Assembly: GCA_034189035.1 (NCBI GenBank)
Contig: JAXHVA010000005.1
Location: forward strand, 33,697 to 97,696
Length of the DNA: 64,000 nt
Direction: 5' to 3'
DNA from: JAUXFK01 sp034189035
GTDB taxonomy: Bacteria > Desulfobacterota > UBA8473
The notes beneath the pieces were generated by a model, which saw nothing but the letters and a program-made list of their open reading frames with translations, was not told the DNA's origin and made no database searches. This document shows, in pieces, positions 28,323 to 36,999 of the stretch; position 1 is the first letter of the stretch, and the number at the start of each line of letters is the position of its first letter. A program made the position numbers and the translations under genes.

Positions 28323-29879
28323 TTACTCCCATTCAATCGTGCTTGGAGGTTTGGAAGATATATCATATACTACCCTGTTAACCCCTTTTACCTCATTGAT
28401 GATTCGATTCGCCAGCTTGCCAAGGAATTCGTAAGGAAGCTTTACCCAATCTGCGGTCATACCATCGAGACTCTGGACAACTCGAAGTGCGATAGCATTT
28501 TCGTATGTCCTCTCATCTCCCATAACACCGACTGTCTTAATAGGGAGAAGAACAGCAAAGGACTGCCAAATCTGACTGTAACATTCTGTCTTTCTAACCT
28601 CTTTTGAAACGATAGAGTCCGCTTCTCTTAGAATCGACAATCTCTCTTTTGTTACCTTACCGAGTATTCTCACAGCCAACCCAGGGCCAGGAAAAGGCTG
28701 CCTGTTTATTATTTCATCAGGCAATCCCAATTCAGATCCTGCAATCCTGACCTCATCTTTAAAGAGCTCTCTCAATGGTTCAATCAATTTTAGGTTCATA
28801 TTTTCCGGAAGCCCTCCAACATTGTGATGGCTCTTGATTGTGGCTGATGGTCCCTTAAATGAAACACTCTCTATTACATCAGGATAGAGTGTTCCCTGTG
28901 CAAGATACTCAACTTCTCCAATAGCTTCAGCCTCCTTTTCGAACAGATAGATAAACTCATTTCCTATGATTTTTCTTTTCTGCTCAGGGTCTGTAATGCC
29001 CTCCAGTTTTTGCAGGAAAGTATTTTCAGCATCGATATAATGGAGGTTCATTTTATAATTCTTACCAAAGACTGCCCTTACTTCCTTTGCTTCATCCTTT
29101 CTCAGCAAACCATTATTAACAAAGACACATACGAGTTGATCACCAATCGCTTTATGGAGGAGTACCGCTACTACAGATGAATCAACACCTCCACTCAATG
29201 CACAAATGACTTTTTTATTTTTTATCTCCGTTCTGATCTTGTCAATAGAGTTCTCGATAAAAGACCCCATAGTCCAATTCGGAAGGCATTTACATACATG
29301 GTTCAAAAAATTTTTGAGGATTTCCATGCCTTTTGGGGTATGAGCAACCTCTGGATGAAATTGAATTCCAAATATCCTCGATTCTCTATCCTTTATAGCT
29401 GCAATAGGGGAATTTTCACTATGAGCGATGGAAGTAAAACCCGGGGGCATGGTCTGGATCTTATCCCCATGGCTCATCCATACATCGATTGAAGAGTTAT
29501 TCTCAAAGCCAACGAATAGATCTGTAAAATCATCTATCTTCAGTTTTGTCTGTCCGTATTCACCCTTGAGTGAACCTTTAACCCTTCCTCCTAAAAGGTG
29601 GGCTATACACTGCATTCCATAGCAAATCCCAAGGATTGGGATGGCCAATTTAAATATATCTAAAGAACAATTAGGGGCTTTTTCACTGTAGACACTGGAA
29701 GGGCCTCCTGAGAGGATAATGCCTTTGGGATTAAATCTCTCAATCTCCTCTAGGCGGATAGTATAGGGTTGAATTTCACAGTATACCCTGCATTCTCGAA
29801 CCCTTCTTGCGATTAACTGGGTGTATTGAGAACCAAAGTCTAAAACGAGTATTTTATCTTTATGAATATCAACTGACAC
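28323..29879 (-). CDS. guaA: GMP synthase (glutamine-hydrolysing)
   Basis: A 518-residue enzyme that converts XMP, ATP and glutamine to GMP. It has the class I glutaminase domain (ILVLDFGSQYTQLIARRVRE, the Cys nucleophile in ILGICYGMQC, His/Glu in FGIQFHPEVAHTP). The ATP-pyrophosphatase domain follows with VICALSGGVDSSVVAVLL, then a C-terminal dimer domain ending in KPPSTIEWE. Length is normal. It lies between guaB, which makes XMP, and dnaE, all in one direction. Confidence 0.98.
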   Translation of the reverse strand: MSVDIHKDKILVLDFGSQYTQLIARRVRECRVYCEIQPYTIRLEEIERFNPKGIILSGGPSSVYSEKAPNCSLDIFKLAIPILGICYGMQCIAHLLGGRVKGSLKGEYGQTKLKIDDFTDLFVGFENNSSIDVWMSHGDKIQTMPPGFTSIAHSENSPIAAIKDRESRIFGIQFHPEVAHTPKGMEILKNFLNHVCKCLPNWTMGSFIENSIDKIRTEIKNKKVICALSGGVDSSVVAVLLHKAIGDQLVCVFVNNGLLRKDEAKEVRAVFGKNYKMNLHYIDAENTFLQKLEGITDPEQKRKIIGNEFIYLFEKEAEAIGEVEYLAQGTLYPDVIESVSFKGPSATIKSHHNVGGLPENMNLKLIEPLRELFKDEVRIAGSELGLPDEIINRQPFPGPGLAVRILGKVTKERLSILREADSIVSKEVRKTECYSQIWQSFAVLLPIKTVGVMGDERTYENAIALRVVQSLDGMTADWVKLPYEFLGKLANRIINEVKGVNRVVYDISSKPPSTIEWE

Positions 29880-29956
29880 ATCTATTTCTCTTGCTACCCA
29901 TTTGCGATTATCGGTGTAATATAAAATATGTGCATTCTAAAGCACTTCAAATTGAT

Positions 29957-31420
29957 TTACTCGAGCCGATAGTTGGGTGCCTCTCTTGTAATGATAACAT
30001 CATGGACATGGCTCTCTTTAAGACCGGATGGTGTTATCTTTAAAAATCTGGCTTTTGTGTGTAACTCATGGAGGTTCCTGCACCCCAAATACCCCATCCC
30101 AGCCTTTAGACCTCCTAACAACTGATAGATATTCGAAGAGAGAGATCCTCTGTAGGGAACCCTCCCTTCAATTCCTTCGGGAACGAGTTTTGCATCGTTT
30201 ATTACATCATCCTGAAAGTATCTGTCTTTGCTCCCCTTTTTCATCGCCTCTAAAGAACCCATTCCTCTGTATACCTTATAACTTCTTCCTTGAAAGATAA
30301 CAGTCTCTCCAGGGCTCTCGTCTGTACCGGCGAAAAGGTTTCCTATCATAACCGAGTCTGCCCCAGAAGCAATTGCTTTTGTAACATCCCCTGAGAATTT
30401 TATACCACCGTCTGAGATGAGTGGAACATTAAATTTCTCTCCGACTTTTTTGCATTCCAATATCGCTGTGATCTGCGGAACACCAACTCCAGCGATAACC
30501 CTCGTTGTACAAATAGATCCTGGTCCTACCCCAATTTTAACTCCATCACACCCTGCCTTAATTAAATCCGCAGTAGCCTCCTTTGTTGCCACATTTCCTG
30601 CTATCAATTCACAGTTGGAGAAATTTTTCTTGGTGTCAGCAATCGCTTCTAATACATTTTTTGTATGGGCATGGGAAGTATCGATTACAATAATATCCGT
30701 TCCTGCCCTTAAAAGGGCTTCTGTTCTCTCTTCTCGATCTGAAGTGATTCCAATGGCTGCGCCTACTCTTAGCCTTCCCAGATGATCCTTACATGCGTTT
30801 GGATATTTTCGTATCTTTTCTATATCCTTTATGGTTATTAACCCTTTCAGGTTATTATCATCATCAACCACAAGGAGTTTTTCTATTCTGTTTTTGTGGA
30901 GGAGTTTTTTTGATTCTTCTAAGGTAATCCCAACAGGTGCTGTAACCAGGTTTTCTTTGGTCATTACATTGTCTATCTTTTGATCGAGGTCCTCCTCAAA
31001 CCTCAGATCTCTATTCGTTAATATCCCTACCAATTTCCCCTTACTAACAATTGGAACACCTGATATCCGGTACCTTTCCATTATATCGAGTGCCTCATAG
31101 ATCCTGTTGTCAGGATGCATGGTAATCGGGTCCACAATCATTCCGCTTTCGGATTTCTTTACCTTTTCAACCTCCAATACCTGGGATTTAATGCTGAGAT
31201 TCCTGTGGATAATCCCTATCCCTCCCTCTCTTGACATACATATAGCGGTTCTAGATTCTGTAACTGTATCCATGGCTGCACTGATTATGGGCATATTCAG
31301 TTTTATTGATTTGGTCAGTGAGGTAGAAATATCTACGTCTTTTGGAAGCACATCAGATTTTTCAGGCAACAGCAAGACATCATCAAATGTTAAAGAAATA
31401 GGGAAAGTATCTTCGTTCAT
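29957..31420 (-). CDS. guaB: Inosine-5'-monophosphate dehydrogenase
   Basis: A 487-residue enzyme oxidising IMP to XMP, the first step of GMP synthesis. The barrel holds the catalytic Cys loop GPGSICTTRVIAGVGVPQ and the flap YRGMGS. Two CBS domains at about residues 95-205 are inserted in the barrel. AAGGAG precedes the ATG and a good promoter lies 30-58 bases upstream. guaA follows 77 bases on. Confidence 0.98.
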   Translation of the reverse strand: MNEDTFPISLTFDDVLLLPEKSDVLPKDVDISTSLTKSIKLNMPIISAAMDTVTESRTAICMSREGGIGIIHRNLSIKSQVLEVEKVKKSESGMIVDPITMHPDNRIYEALDIMERYRISGVPIVSKGKLVGILTNRDLRFEEDLDQKIDNVMTKENLVTAPVGITLEESKKLLHKNRIEKLLVVDDDNNLKGLITIKDIEKIRKYPNACKDHLGRLRVGAAIGITSDREERTEALLRAGTDIIVIDTSHAHTKNVLEAIADTKKNFSNCELIAGNVATKEATADLIKAGCDGVKIGVGPGSICTTRVIAGVGVPQITAILECKKVGEKFNVPLISDGGIKFSGDVTKAIASGADSVMIGNLFAGTDESPGETVIFQGRSYKVYRGMGSLEAMKKGSKDRYFQDDVINDAKLVPEGIEGRVPYRGSLSSNIYQLLGGLKAGMGYLGCRNLHELHTKARFLKITPSGLKESHVHDVIITREAPNYRLE

Positions 31421-31449
31421 TATGTCTCCTTATATAATTAAATATTCAT

Positions 31450-31478
31450 TTGTATAATAATTTTCTCCTGCTGTCAAG
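31450..31478 (-). promoter_or_regulatory. Sigma-70-type promoter for guaB
   Basis: On the minus strand a perfect TTGACA (31473-31478) is followed after 17 bases by TACAAA (31450-31455). The -10 box is 30 bases before the guaB ATG. Confidence 0.6.
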
Positions 31479-31525
31479 GCAAAACGGGAGTATTCTGTGT
31501 TTTATCATTTATGAATGAGTATAAC

Positions 31526-33811
31526 CTAATGTCCTGATAGAATCTCCCTTATTTTTTTAGAGATAAGTTCCATATTGAAGGGTTTCTGTATAAAGCCATT
31601 ACATCCCCTTTCAAGTACCCTTGTGGCCTGGGCATCTATACTATAACCGCTTGAAAGAAGAATCTTACTATTAGGTTCTAATCCTTTTATCCTATCACAT
31701 ACATCCGCACCTTTCATATCTGGCATAATCATATCGAGGATAATAAGATCGATTTTTTCTTTATTGTTTTTTAATAATTTTAGCGCTTCCTTCCCACTAT
31801 TCGCCGATAAAACAGTATATCCGATCTCCTCGAGCATCTCAGTGACAACCTCAATAATCACCTCTTCATCATCAACTAAAAGGATCGTCTCTTTAAAAGT
31901 ACCAGTAAATATCTCATCAGCTAGTTCTATCTTTTCTTTCTTCACTTTCCCAATTATCGCTGGAAGATAAATAATAAATACTGTCCCCTCTCGCTCTTTA
32001 CTGTCCACATGGATAATACCACCGTGGTTTTTGATTATCCCATATGATGAGAAAAGCCCTAAACCAGTTCCCCGATTCATCTCTTTTGTTGTAAAAAACG
32101 GGTCAAATATCCTCTGTTGAGTTGCATCATCCATACCCATGCCAGTGTCGGCAACAGATATCTTAACAAAATTGCCCGGCTTTATGTTGAAAGGCCTTGC
32201 ATAATCTTCCGACAAAATTGTATTTTCTGTTTCAATGGATATATCACCACCATCGGGCATGGCCTGCCAGGCATTAATAAAAAGATTCAACATCGTCTGT
32301 TCAATCTGTCCCTGGTCTGCGTCTACACCCCATATTTCTTTCTGATATTTTTTATGAATCCTTATCTCTTTTTTTGTACGGGCGAACATCTGAGAGGTCT
32401 TTTCGATCAACTCGTTTAAGTCGGTCGGTTTGACATCGTACATCCCTCCTCTGGCAAATCCTAGAAGCTGTCTGGTAAGATGAGAACCACTCACAACTGC
32501 ATCTTCTATCCCCTTGAGATGATTAAAATGGCTATGACCGCTACTGATATCCTTAAGCATTAAAGATGTATGGCCTTGGATACCCATAAGGAGGTTGTTA
32601 AAATCATGGGCAATTCCTCCTGCAAGAGTCCCAATTGCCTCCATCTTCTGAGATTGCTGGAGTTGGGCTTCTACTTTCCTTAGAGATGTAATATCCCTTA
32701 TAAATGAAAGGTTAGCAGGTTTACCATGCCAGGAGACCCTTACAGCGTTGAGTTGTGCAAAAAATATTTCTCCGTATTTACTTACACCTCTGAAAGTATA
32801 ATAGTTTGGAACATCCTCCCCTTTAATCCTTCTCAAGTATCGATCATAGACCATCTCTCTATCCTCATGATGGATGAGATCAATGAAGGGGATATTGAGA
32901 AGTTCTTCTTCAGTATACCCTAATTCAGACAATAGGCGAGGATTTGCATACTTGATTCTCCCCTCCTGTGTAATGGTTATGCCGTCATTAGCATTCTCAA
33001 CAAGCAACCTGTACTTTTCTTCTGATTCCCTCAAAGCCTTAAGTGTATTCCTTTGCTCTGAGATATCATGGAATACCAGAACAAAACCAATAACATCTTC
33101 CTTTTCATCTTTTATCAGTATGCCATAGTTATCAACAGGCCATCTGGTGCCATCTTTGGCAATTAATAGAGTTCTATTTGCAAGACCTGTAATATTGCCT
33201 TCTCGAAATACTTCTGCTGCAAGACCATCAATGCCCTTCCCTGTCTTTTCGTTTACGATCTGAAAGACTTCTTTCAAAGGCAGATCAATGGCATCTTCTT
33301 CCTTCCAGCCTGTTAATTCTTGTGCTATGGGATTCATGAATCGTATTATAGAATTTGCATCCGTTGCGATTACCCCGTCTCTGATACTCTTAATGGTTCT
33401 TAAAAGCCACTGCTCACTGTTTTTTAACCTTCTTTCCATCCTGTGTTTATAAAGGGCCATCTCAATGGTTGTTCTCAATTCCCTTTCTTGAAATGGTTTT
33501 ATAATGTATTCATAAGGCTCTGCAACCTTTGCCCGCTGTATTATCTCTTCATTCGAGGAGGCAGTAACATAGATAATAGGGATGTCAAGACAGGAGCGTA
33601 TCTGATATGCAGCGTCAATACCGTTTAACTTTCCGGGAAGCATAATTCCCATCAATATCAAATCAGGTTTTTCATCTTCTGCTTTTTTTATTGCGTCCTC
33701 TCCATATGCAACTACTGCACAAACAGAATGTCCAATTTCCTCTAAGTATATTCTTAAATCTTCTGCCACAATGCCCTCATCTTCAACAATCAGAATTCTT
33801 CCTTTTTCCAT
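31526..33811 (-). CDS. Hybrid sensor histidine kinase: REC-PAS-PAS-HisKA-HATPase-REC
   Basis: A 761-residue cytoplasmic signalling protein with no membrane segment. A receiver at about residues 4-120 starts RILIVEDEGIVAEDL. Two PAS domains follow (about 135-255 and 260-385), then a HisKA box GGIAHDFNNLLMGIQGH near 395-410. The ATPase has NLFINAWQAMPDGG, GMGMDDAT and GTGLGLF, and a C-terminal receiver has a normal acceptor in IILDMIMPDM. In the first receiver the acceptor position is Gly (LILMGIMLPG, codon GGA), so it cannot be phosphorylated there. The HDFNN type of HisKA is common in deltaproteobacterial hybrid kinases. The output partner is not in the window. It precedes guaB but guaB has its own promoter. 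Confidence 0.92.
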   Translation of the reverse strand: MEKGRILIVEDEGIVAEDLRIYLEEIGHSVCAVVAYGEDAIKKAEDEKPDLILMGIMLPGKLNGIDAAYQIRSCLDIPIIYVTASSNEEIIQRAKVAEPYEYIIKPFQERELRTTIEMALYKHRMERRLKNSEQWLLRTIKSIRDGVIATDANSIIRFMNPIAQELTGWKEEDAIDLPLKEVFQIVNEKTGKGIDGLAAEVFREGNITGLANRTLLIAKDGTRWPVDNYGILIKDEKEDVIGFVLVFHDISEQRNTLKALRESEEKYRLLVENANDGITITQEGRIKYANPRLLSELGYTEEELLNIPFIDLIHHEDREMVYDRYLRRIKGEDVPNYYTFRGVSKYGEIFFAQLNAVRVSWHGKPANLSFIRDITSLRKVEAQLQQSQKMEAIGTLAGGIAHDFNNLLMGIQGHTSLMLKDISSGHSHFNHLKGIEDAVVSGSHLTRQLLGFARGGMYDVKPTDLNELIEKTSQMFARTKKEIRIHKKYQKEIWGVDADQGQIEQTMLNLFINAWQAMPDGGDISIETENTILSEDYARPFNIKPGNFVKISVADTGMGMDDATQQRIFDPFFTTKEMNRGTGLGLFSSYGIIKNHGGIIHVDSKEREGTVFIIYLPAIIGKVKKEKIELADEIFTGTFKETILLVDDEEVIIEVVTEMLEEIGYTVLSANSGKEALKLLKNNKEKIDLIILDMIMPDMKGADVCDRIKGLEPNSKILLSSGYSIDAQATRVLERGCNGFIQKPFNMELISKKIREILSGH

Positions 33812-33887
33812 AGGTAATATCCTTTTTTATCTGTTCTTAAATGTTATTTTGAATCTGAGCCCTTTATTGTTATCTGTCTCTTTTTTT

Positions 33888-34200
33888 CTCACGCTGCTCT
33901 AATAAAGTCCTTACCAGTTGCAATCCTATAGGTTCTGTACTTAAGTGAATTGGAAATGAGTTTATTGATGATCAGCCCACATGAAATAGCCCGATCAAGT
34001 CAAAAGAGAACATCACCGATATCGATGCACATAGAAATTCGATCGGATCTATCCTGTATGAGCGGAATATACTTTCTTGCCGATGTCTTCATATTCAGCG
34101 AGATCGATAGTTGCAATATCTTTAGATTGGTGAAGCCTTTCATGGATAACGGCCATAGATCGTATGAGGTATATATTGGCTATGATCTTCTAAAATAAAA
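33888..34200 (-). pseudogene. Decayed histidine kinase (HisKA_2/HATPase type) fragment
   Basis: No open frame is left, but two blocks on the minus strand match HisKA_2-type kinases. One is MAVIHERLHQSKDIATIDLAEY, starting at 34156, like the IHE(K/R)LYQSKDLA..DFAEY block of that family (20-residue limit: MAVIHERLHQSKDIATIDLA). The other, in another frame, is RISMCIDIGDVLF, a stop, then LDRAISCGLIINKLISNSLK, like the ATPase N-box with GLIINELVSNSLKY. They occur in the correct order and spacing, with an internal stop and at least one frame change. It is the only content I can identify between 33812 and 34460; 34200-34440 shows only short broken frames. Confidence 0.75.
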
Positions 34201-34459
34201 CGAGCGGGTAGTTGTTTCTCTGGGAGGTTAAGGGATTTAAGATAATCGACCTTGTGCTTGATAGAGGAATCGATTCCTTTTGAACTGATTTCGGCTTCAA
34301 CATTTTCAATAGAAGAGGATTTTCGGATTCACCTTTGTCTTGAACCTCGAAGAGCTCGGTGTGTATATTCTAACTGATTTTTTTATGACCTTATGACCTC
34401 AAATATAATCCAATTTTATGAACATATCAAGTGTTTAAAAAAGAAAAGCCTCTTTATCC

Positions 34460-34488
34460 TTGACAGGCTATGAATAATTGCATATAAA
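34460..34488 (+). promoter_or_regulatory. Sigma-70-type promoter for the ABM monooxygenase gene
   Basis: A perfect TTGACA (34460-34465), 17 bases, then TATAAA (34483-34488). The expected start near 34495 leaves a leader of about 130 bases before the gene at 34624. Confidence 0.65.
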
Positions 34489-34623
34489 AAATTATAAAGA
34501 AAGATGCTTTTCAAGAGTATCTACATTCAGTGTTAGTATGCAATCTGTTAAAAAAGTAGTAAGATCGTGACTTAAGACGGAATTAATCAGAATAAAATTT
34601 TAATCACGCAAAGGAGGCAAGAA

Positions 34624-34920
34624 ATGATTGTTGTAATTGCTATTTTAAAAGCACAAGCTGGAAAAGAAAACGAGATGGAAGAGGCATTACGAGCGATGAT
34701 ACCCAAAGTGGAATCTGAAGAGGGGACACTTGCTTACATCCTGCATCGTTCTCAGGTCGAACCTGGAAAGTTCGTGTTCTATGAAAAGTATGAGGACAAA
34801 GCTGCCTTTGATCATCATAGTTCCACACCCTATATTCAAGAACTTTTTGGGAAGATAGGCCCTCTTTTAGACGGACAGCCTACTATAGAAATGTGCGAGG
34901 AGTTGGCAGCGAAAAAATAA
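34624..34920 (+). CDS. Antibiotic biosynthesis monooxygenase (ABM/YgiN-like) domain protein
   Basis: A 98-residue single-domain protein with the ferredoxin-like ABM fold pattern. It has VVIAILKAQAGKENEMEEAL, then ESEEGTLAYILHRSQ and GKFVFYEKYEDKAAFDHHSS, where the His residues correspond to the family's active-site region. Members include quinol monooxygenases such as YgiN and various small oxygenases that need no cofactor. The substrate is unknown. An AAAGGAGG ribosome site precedes the ATG, and it has its own promoter and a terminator at 34961, so it is a single-gene unit. Confidence 0.88.
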   Translation: MIVVIAILKAQAGKENEMEEALRAMIPKVESEEGTLAYILHRSQVEPGKFVFYEKYEDKAAFDHHSSTPYIQELFGKIGPLLDGQPTIEMCEELAAKK

Positions 34921-34960
34921 CACTGCCTTTGTTTTTATATCATTCTCAAATTAATTTCAC

Positions 34961-34989
34961 CATTCACCCTGTGCAATACAGGGTGAATG
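34961..34989. terminator. Strong hairpin between convergent genes, probable two-way terminator
   Basis: CATTCACCCTGT and ACAGGGTGAATG form a perfect 12-bp stem around a 5-base loop. It sits between the ends of the ABM gene (34920) and the acyl-CoA-synthetase-like gene (34995). The U-tract on the plus side is short (attattta), so efficiency is uncertain. Confidence 0.7.
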
Positions 34990-34994
34990 ATTAT

Positions 34995-36743
34995 TTACTT
35001 AACAAGACTTGCCCCATCTTCTTTTTTTTTCAAATACTCACTATACTCAACCAGCTTTGAAAGGACTAAAGCCGCTTTCTTTCCTGAAGAAAAAGAATAA
35101 AATTTTCCACCTTTTAGGGTTGTTGGGCCTTCTGTAAAATTTGTCGTGATGATTGGTTTATTATAATCATGTATCCATTTCAGTATAAGGGCCTCTAAGA
35201 GTGGTTGGAAACTATTGAGCAGCCGCTCTACCATTTGATCATCAATATCATTTAAGTCCGTAACGTTTACTATTTGAGAGAATACCTGAAAGATAGTTGG
35301 ATCCACAAAGTCCGATGTAATAAGACGTGCAATCTGATCCGCAAACTCCTGAATGTCTTCTTTTTTAGATGTCCCAAATATTGAAAAGAATATGAAGAGC
35401 AAAGAACGCATGAGTCTCGTTATCCTCGATGTTTTGTGAGCATGACCATCAGAGGAAGCTGACTGGTTTACCTTTTCTATATCTACCAAGGGCAGTATCG
35501 TATTCTTAAACATGCCGGCAAAGTCATGGTTCATAGATGAGACTAAAGATGGAAAACTGGAAAAACCGTCGAACCCCATAAATATCAACGAGTCGACTTC
35601 ATTGAGATCTAGGAGCATCTCAGGAGCCTTCAAATAGGCTGTAAAATTCCGGTCTCCGGCAGGATCCACAGGATTCCCCTTGCTCCATCTTGGAGGAAAT
35701 ATCTTATCAAAAGCGGCAACAGTCTCTTGGGAAAGATCAATCACATTGAGCCCCATGGAAGCACATGCATCGGCGCAAAGTACGCCATAACTTCCGCCAG
35801 GAGTCATAATAGCGACGTTTCTGCCCTCTGGTAAAGGCTGCGTCAGATATCCAACCGCTATATCCACAAGTTCATCCGGGGTGTCTGCCCTGATGACCCC
35901 TGCCTTTTTAAACGCACTGTCCCAAATACTGCTGGAACCTGCAATCGTACCAGAATGTGAGCGTATGGCCTTAGTAGCAGCATTTGTTCTTCCGGGTTTC
36001 AATGCAATAACAGGCTTCTCTCTGGTGACTTTCCTAACCTTTTCCACGAACCTATCTCCGTCATCCAAGCCTTCGATATAGGCGAGAATCACCTTTATCT
36101 CCGGATCATTTCCGAAAGATTCGATGTATTCTTCGATCTGTATATCGGCTGTGCAGCCACAACTGATGTATCTTCGAAACCCGATATTGCGATCTGTTGC
36201 GGTAGTTACGATTGCTCCGCCTACGTTTCCACCCTGGCTTACAAAACCGATAGGGCCAGGCAAGATCGGGATAGGAAACATGAAGGCCCTCAGTTCTGAA
36301 GAAGCACTATAATATCCCATACAATTTGGACCGATAAAGATAAGGTTTCCGCTTCGGGCAATACGAACGACCTCATCTTGAAGTTTCCTGCCTTCTTCAC
36401 CTGTTTCTGAAAAACCTGCAGATATAATAACCCCTGCCTTTACACCTTTTTTTACGCAATCTTCCATTACTTTTGGTATTGCAGGCGCAGGGATAACGAA
36501 TATTGCAAGATCAACCAACTCATCATCAGGGATATCGAGAACGGATTTATATGCCCTTCTTCCTACAACAATCTCTTCTGAATTGTTTACCGGATAGACC
36601 TTTCCCCTAAAACCGTTCAAAGCACTGGTGAAGGTGGAAAATCCCCATTTGTTCCAGCTATTTGTTGCACCTATAACAGCAACAGATCGAGGGTCATAAA
36701 GAGGCGTAAATTCTCTTTTGGTGTCATCGTTTCCAACAGTCAT
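34995..36743 (-). CDS. CoA-binding, NDP-forming acyl-CoA synthetase alpha-like protein
   Basis: A 582-residue protein. The N-terminal CoA-binding Rossmann domain (PLYDPRSVAVIGATNSWNKW) and succinyl-CoA-ligase-like domains follow the order of NDP-forming acetyl-CoA synthetase alpha subunits. VISAGFSETGEEGRKLQ, FIGPNCMGYYS and FVSQGGNVGGAI are present, and the expected phospho-His lies in KAIRSHSGTIAGSSS. There is no ATP-grasp (beta) domain and none is encoded in the window. The last 190 residues are unusual: a hydrophobic stretch LMRSLLFIFFSIFG and helical segments interrupt the third domain before it resumes at ITTNFTEGPTTL. It is transcribed alone from a promoter full of TTTGAC/GTCAAA repeats. 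Substrate and partner are unknown. Confidence 0.82.
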   Translation of the reverse strand: MTVGNDDTKREFTPLYDPRSVAVIGATNSWNKWGFSTFTSALNGFRGKVYPVNNSEEIVVGRRAYKSVLDIPDDELVDLAIFVIPAPAIPKVMEDCVKKGVKAGVIISAGFSETGEEGRKLQDEVVRIARSGNLIFIGPNCMGYYSASSELRAFMFPIPILPGPIGFVSQGGNVGGAIVTTATDRNIGFRRYISCGCTADIQIEEYIESFGNDPEIKVILAYIEGLDDGDRFVEKVRKVTREKPVIALKPGRTNAATKAIRSHSGTIAGSSSIWDSAFKKAGVIRADTPDELVDIAVGYLTQPLPEGRNVAIMTPGGSYGVLCADACASMGLNVIDLSQETVAAFDKIFPPRWSKGNPVDPAGDRNFTAYLKAPEMLLDLNEVDSLIFMGFDGFSSFPSLVSSMNHDFAGMFKNTILPLVDIEKVNQSASSDGHAHKTSRITRLMRSLLFIFFSIFGTSKKEDIQEFADQIARLITSDFVDPTIFQVFSQIVNVTDLNDIDDQMVERLLNSFQPLLEALILKWIHDYNKPIITTNFTEGPTTLKGGKFYSFSSGKKAALVLSKLVEYSEYLKKKEDGASLVK

Positions 36744-36794
36744 TGCATTTCCTCCTAAATGATTGTATTCAGCAACAGCATTCGTTATTTTGTT

Positions 36795-36842
36795 TTTGAC
36801 TATTTTATTTTATATTAAAAACCGAAAATAGTCAAATTTGAC
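36795..36842 (-). promoter_or_regulatory. Promoter with nested operator repeats for the acyl-CoA-synthetase-like gene
   Basis: On the minus strand TTGACT (36830-36835), 17 bases, then TAAAAT (36807-36812) form a good promoter 64 bases before the gene. A perfect 12-bp inverted repeat, TTTGACTATTTT (36795-36806) and AAAATAGTCAAA (36825-36836), brackets the -10 box. A second perfect palindrome, GTCAAATTTGAC (36831-36842), covers the -35 box. This arrangement suits a dimeric repressor. The regulator is not identifiable from the window. Confidence 0.7.
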
Positions 36843-36882
36843 TGCAGAGATAAATGACTCACACTATTATCCTCGATAAAAA

Positions 36883-36923
36883 AATGATCGGTCTTGACGA
36901 CCTCGATCATTGTGTTATATAAT
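36883..36923 (+). promoter_or_regulatory. Promoter for glnS with an inverted repeat around the -35 box
   Basis: TTGACG (36894-36899), 18 bases, then a perfect TATAAT (36918-36923). AATGATCG (36883-36890) and CGATCATT (36904-36911) form an 8-bp inverted repeat that encloses the -35 box. The leader to the glnS ATG is about 70 bases; I see no T-box features in it. Confidence 0.7.
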
Positions 36924-36999
36924 CATCTCAATAGTCAACCTTGAGAACCCTTTTCCGCTTTTTATGCGGTTTTTTTATAGAGTCCATAGGAGTTGGTTT

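Noticed and set aside
33950..34198. Plus-strand 82-codon open frame in the gap after the hybrid kinase
   Set aside because: It lies opposite the histidine-kinase remnant, has no ribosome site and matches nothing; the minus-strand similarity explains the sequence better.
36924..36999. T-box riboswitch before glnS
   Set aside because: The leader is only about 70 bases and shows neither the T-box sequence nor a terminator/antiterminator pair; likewise none was seen before glyQ or valS.
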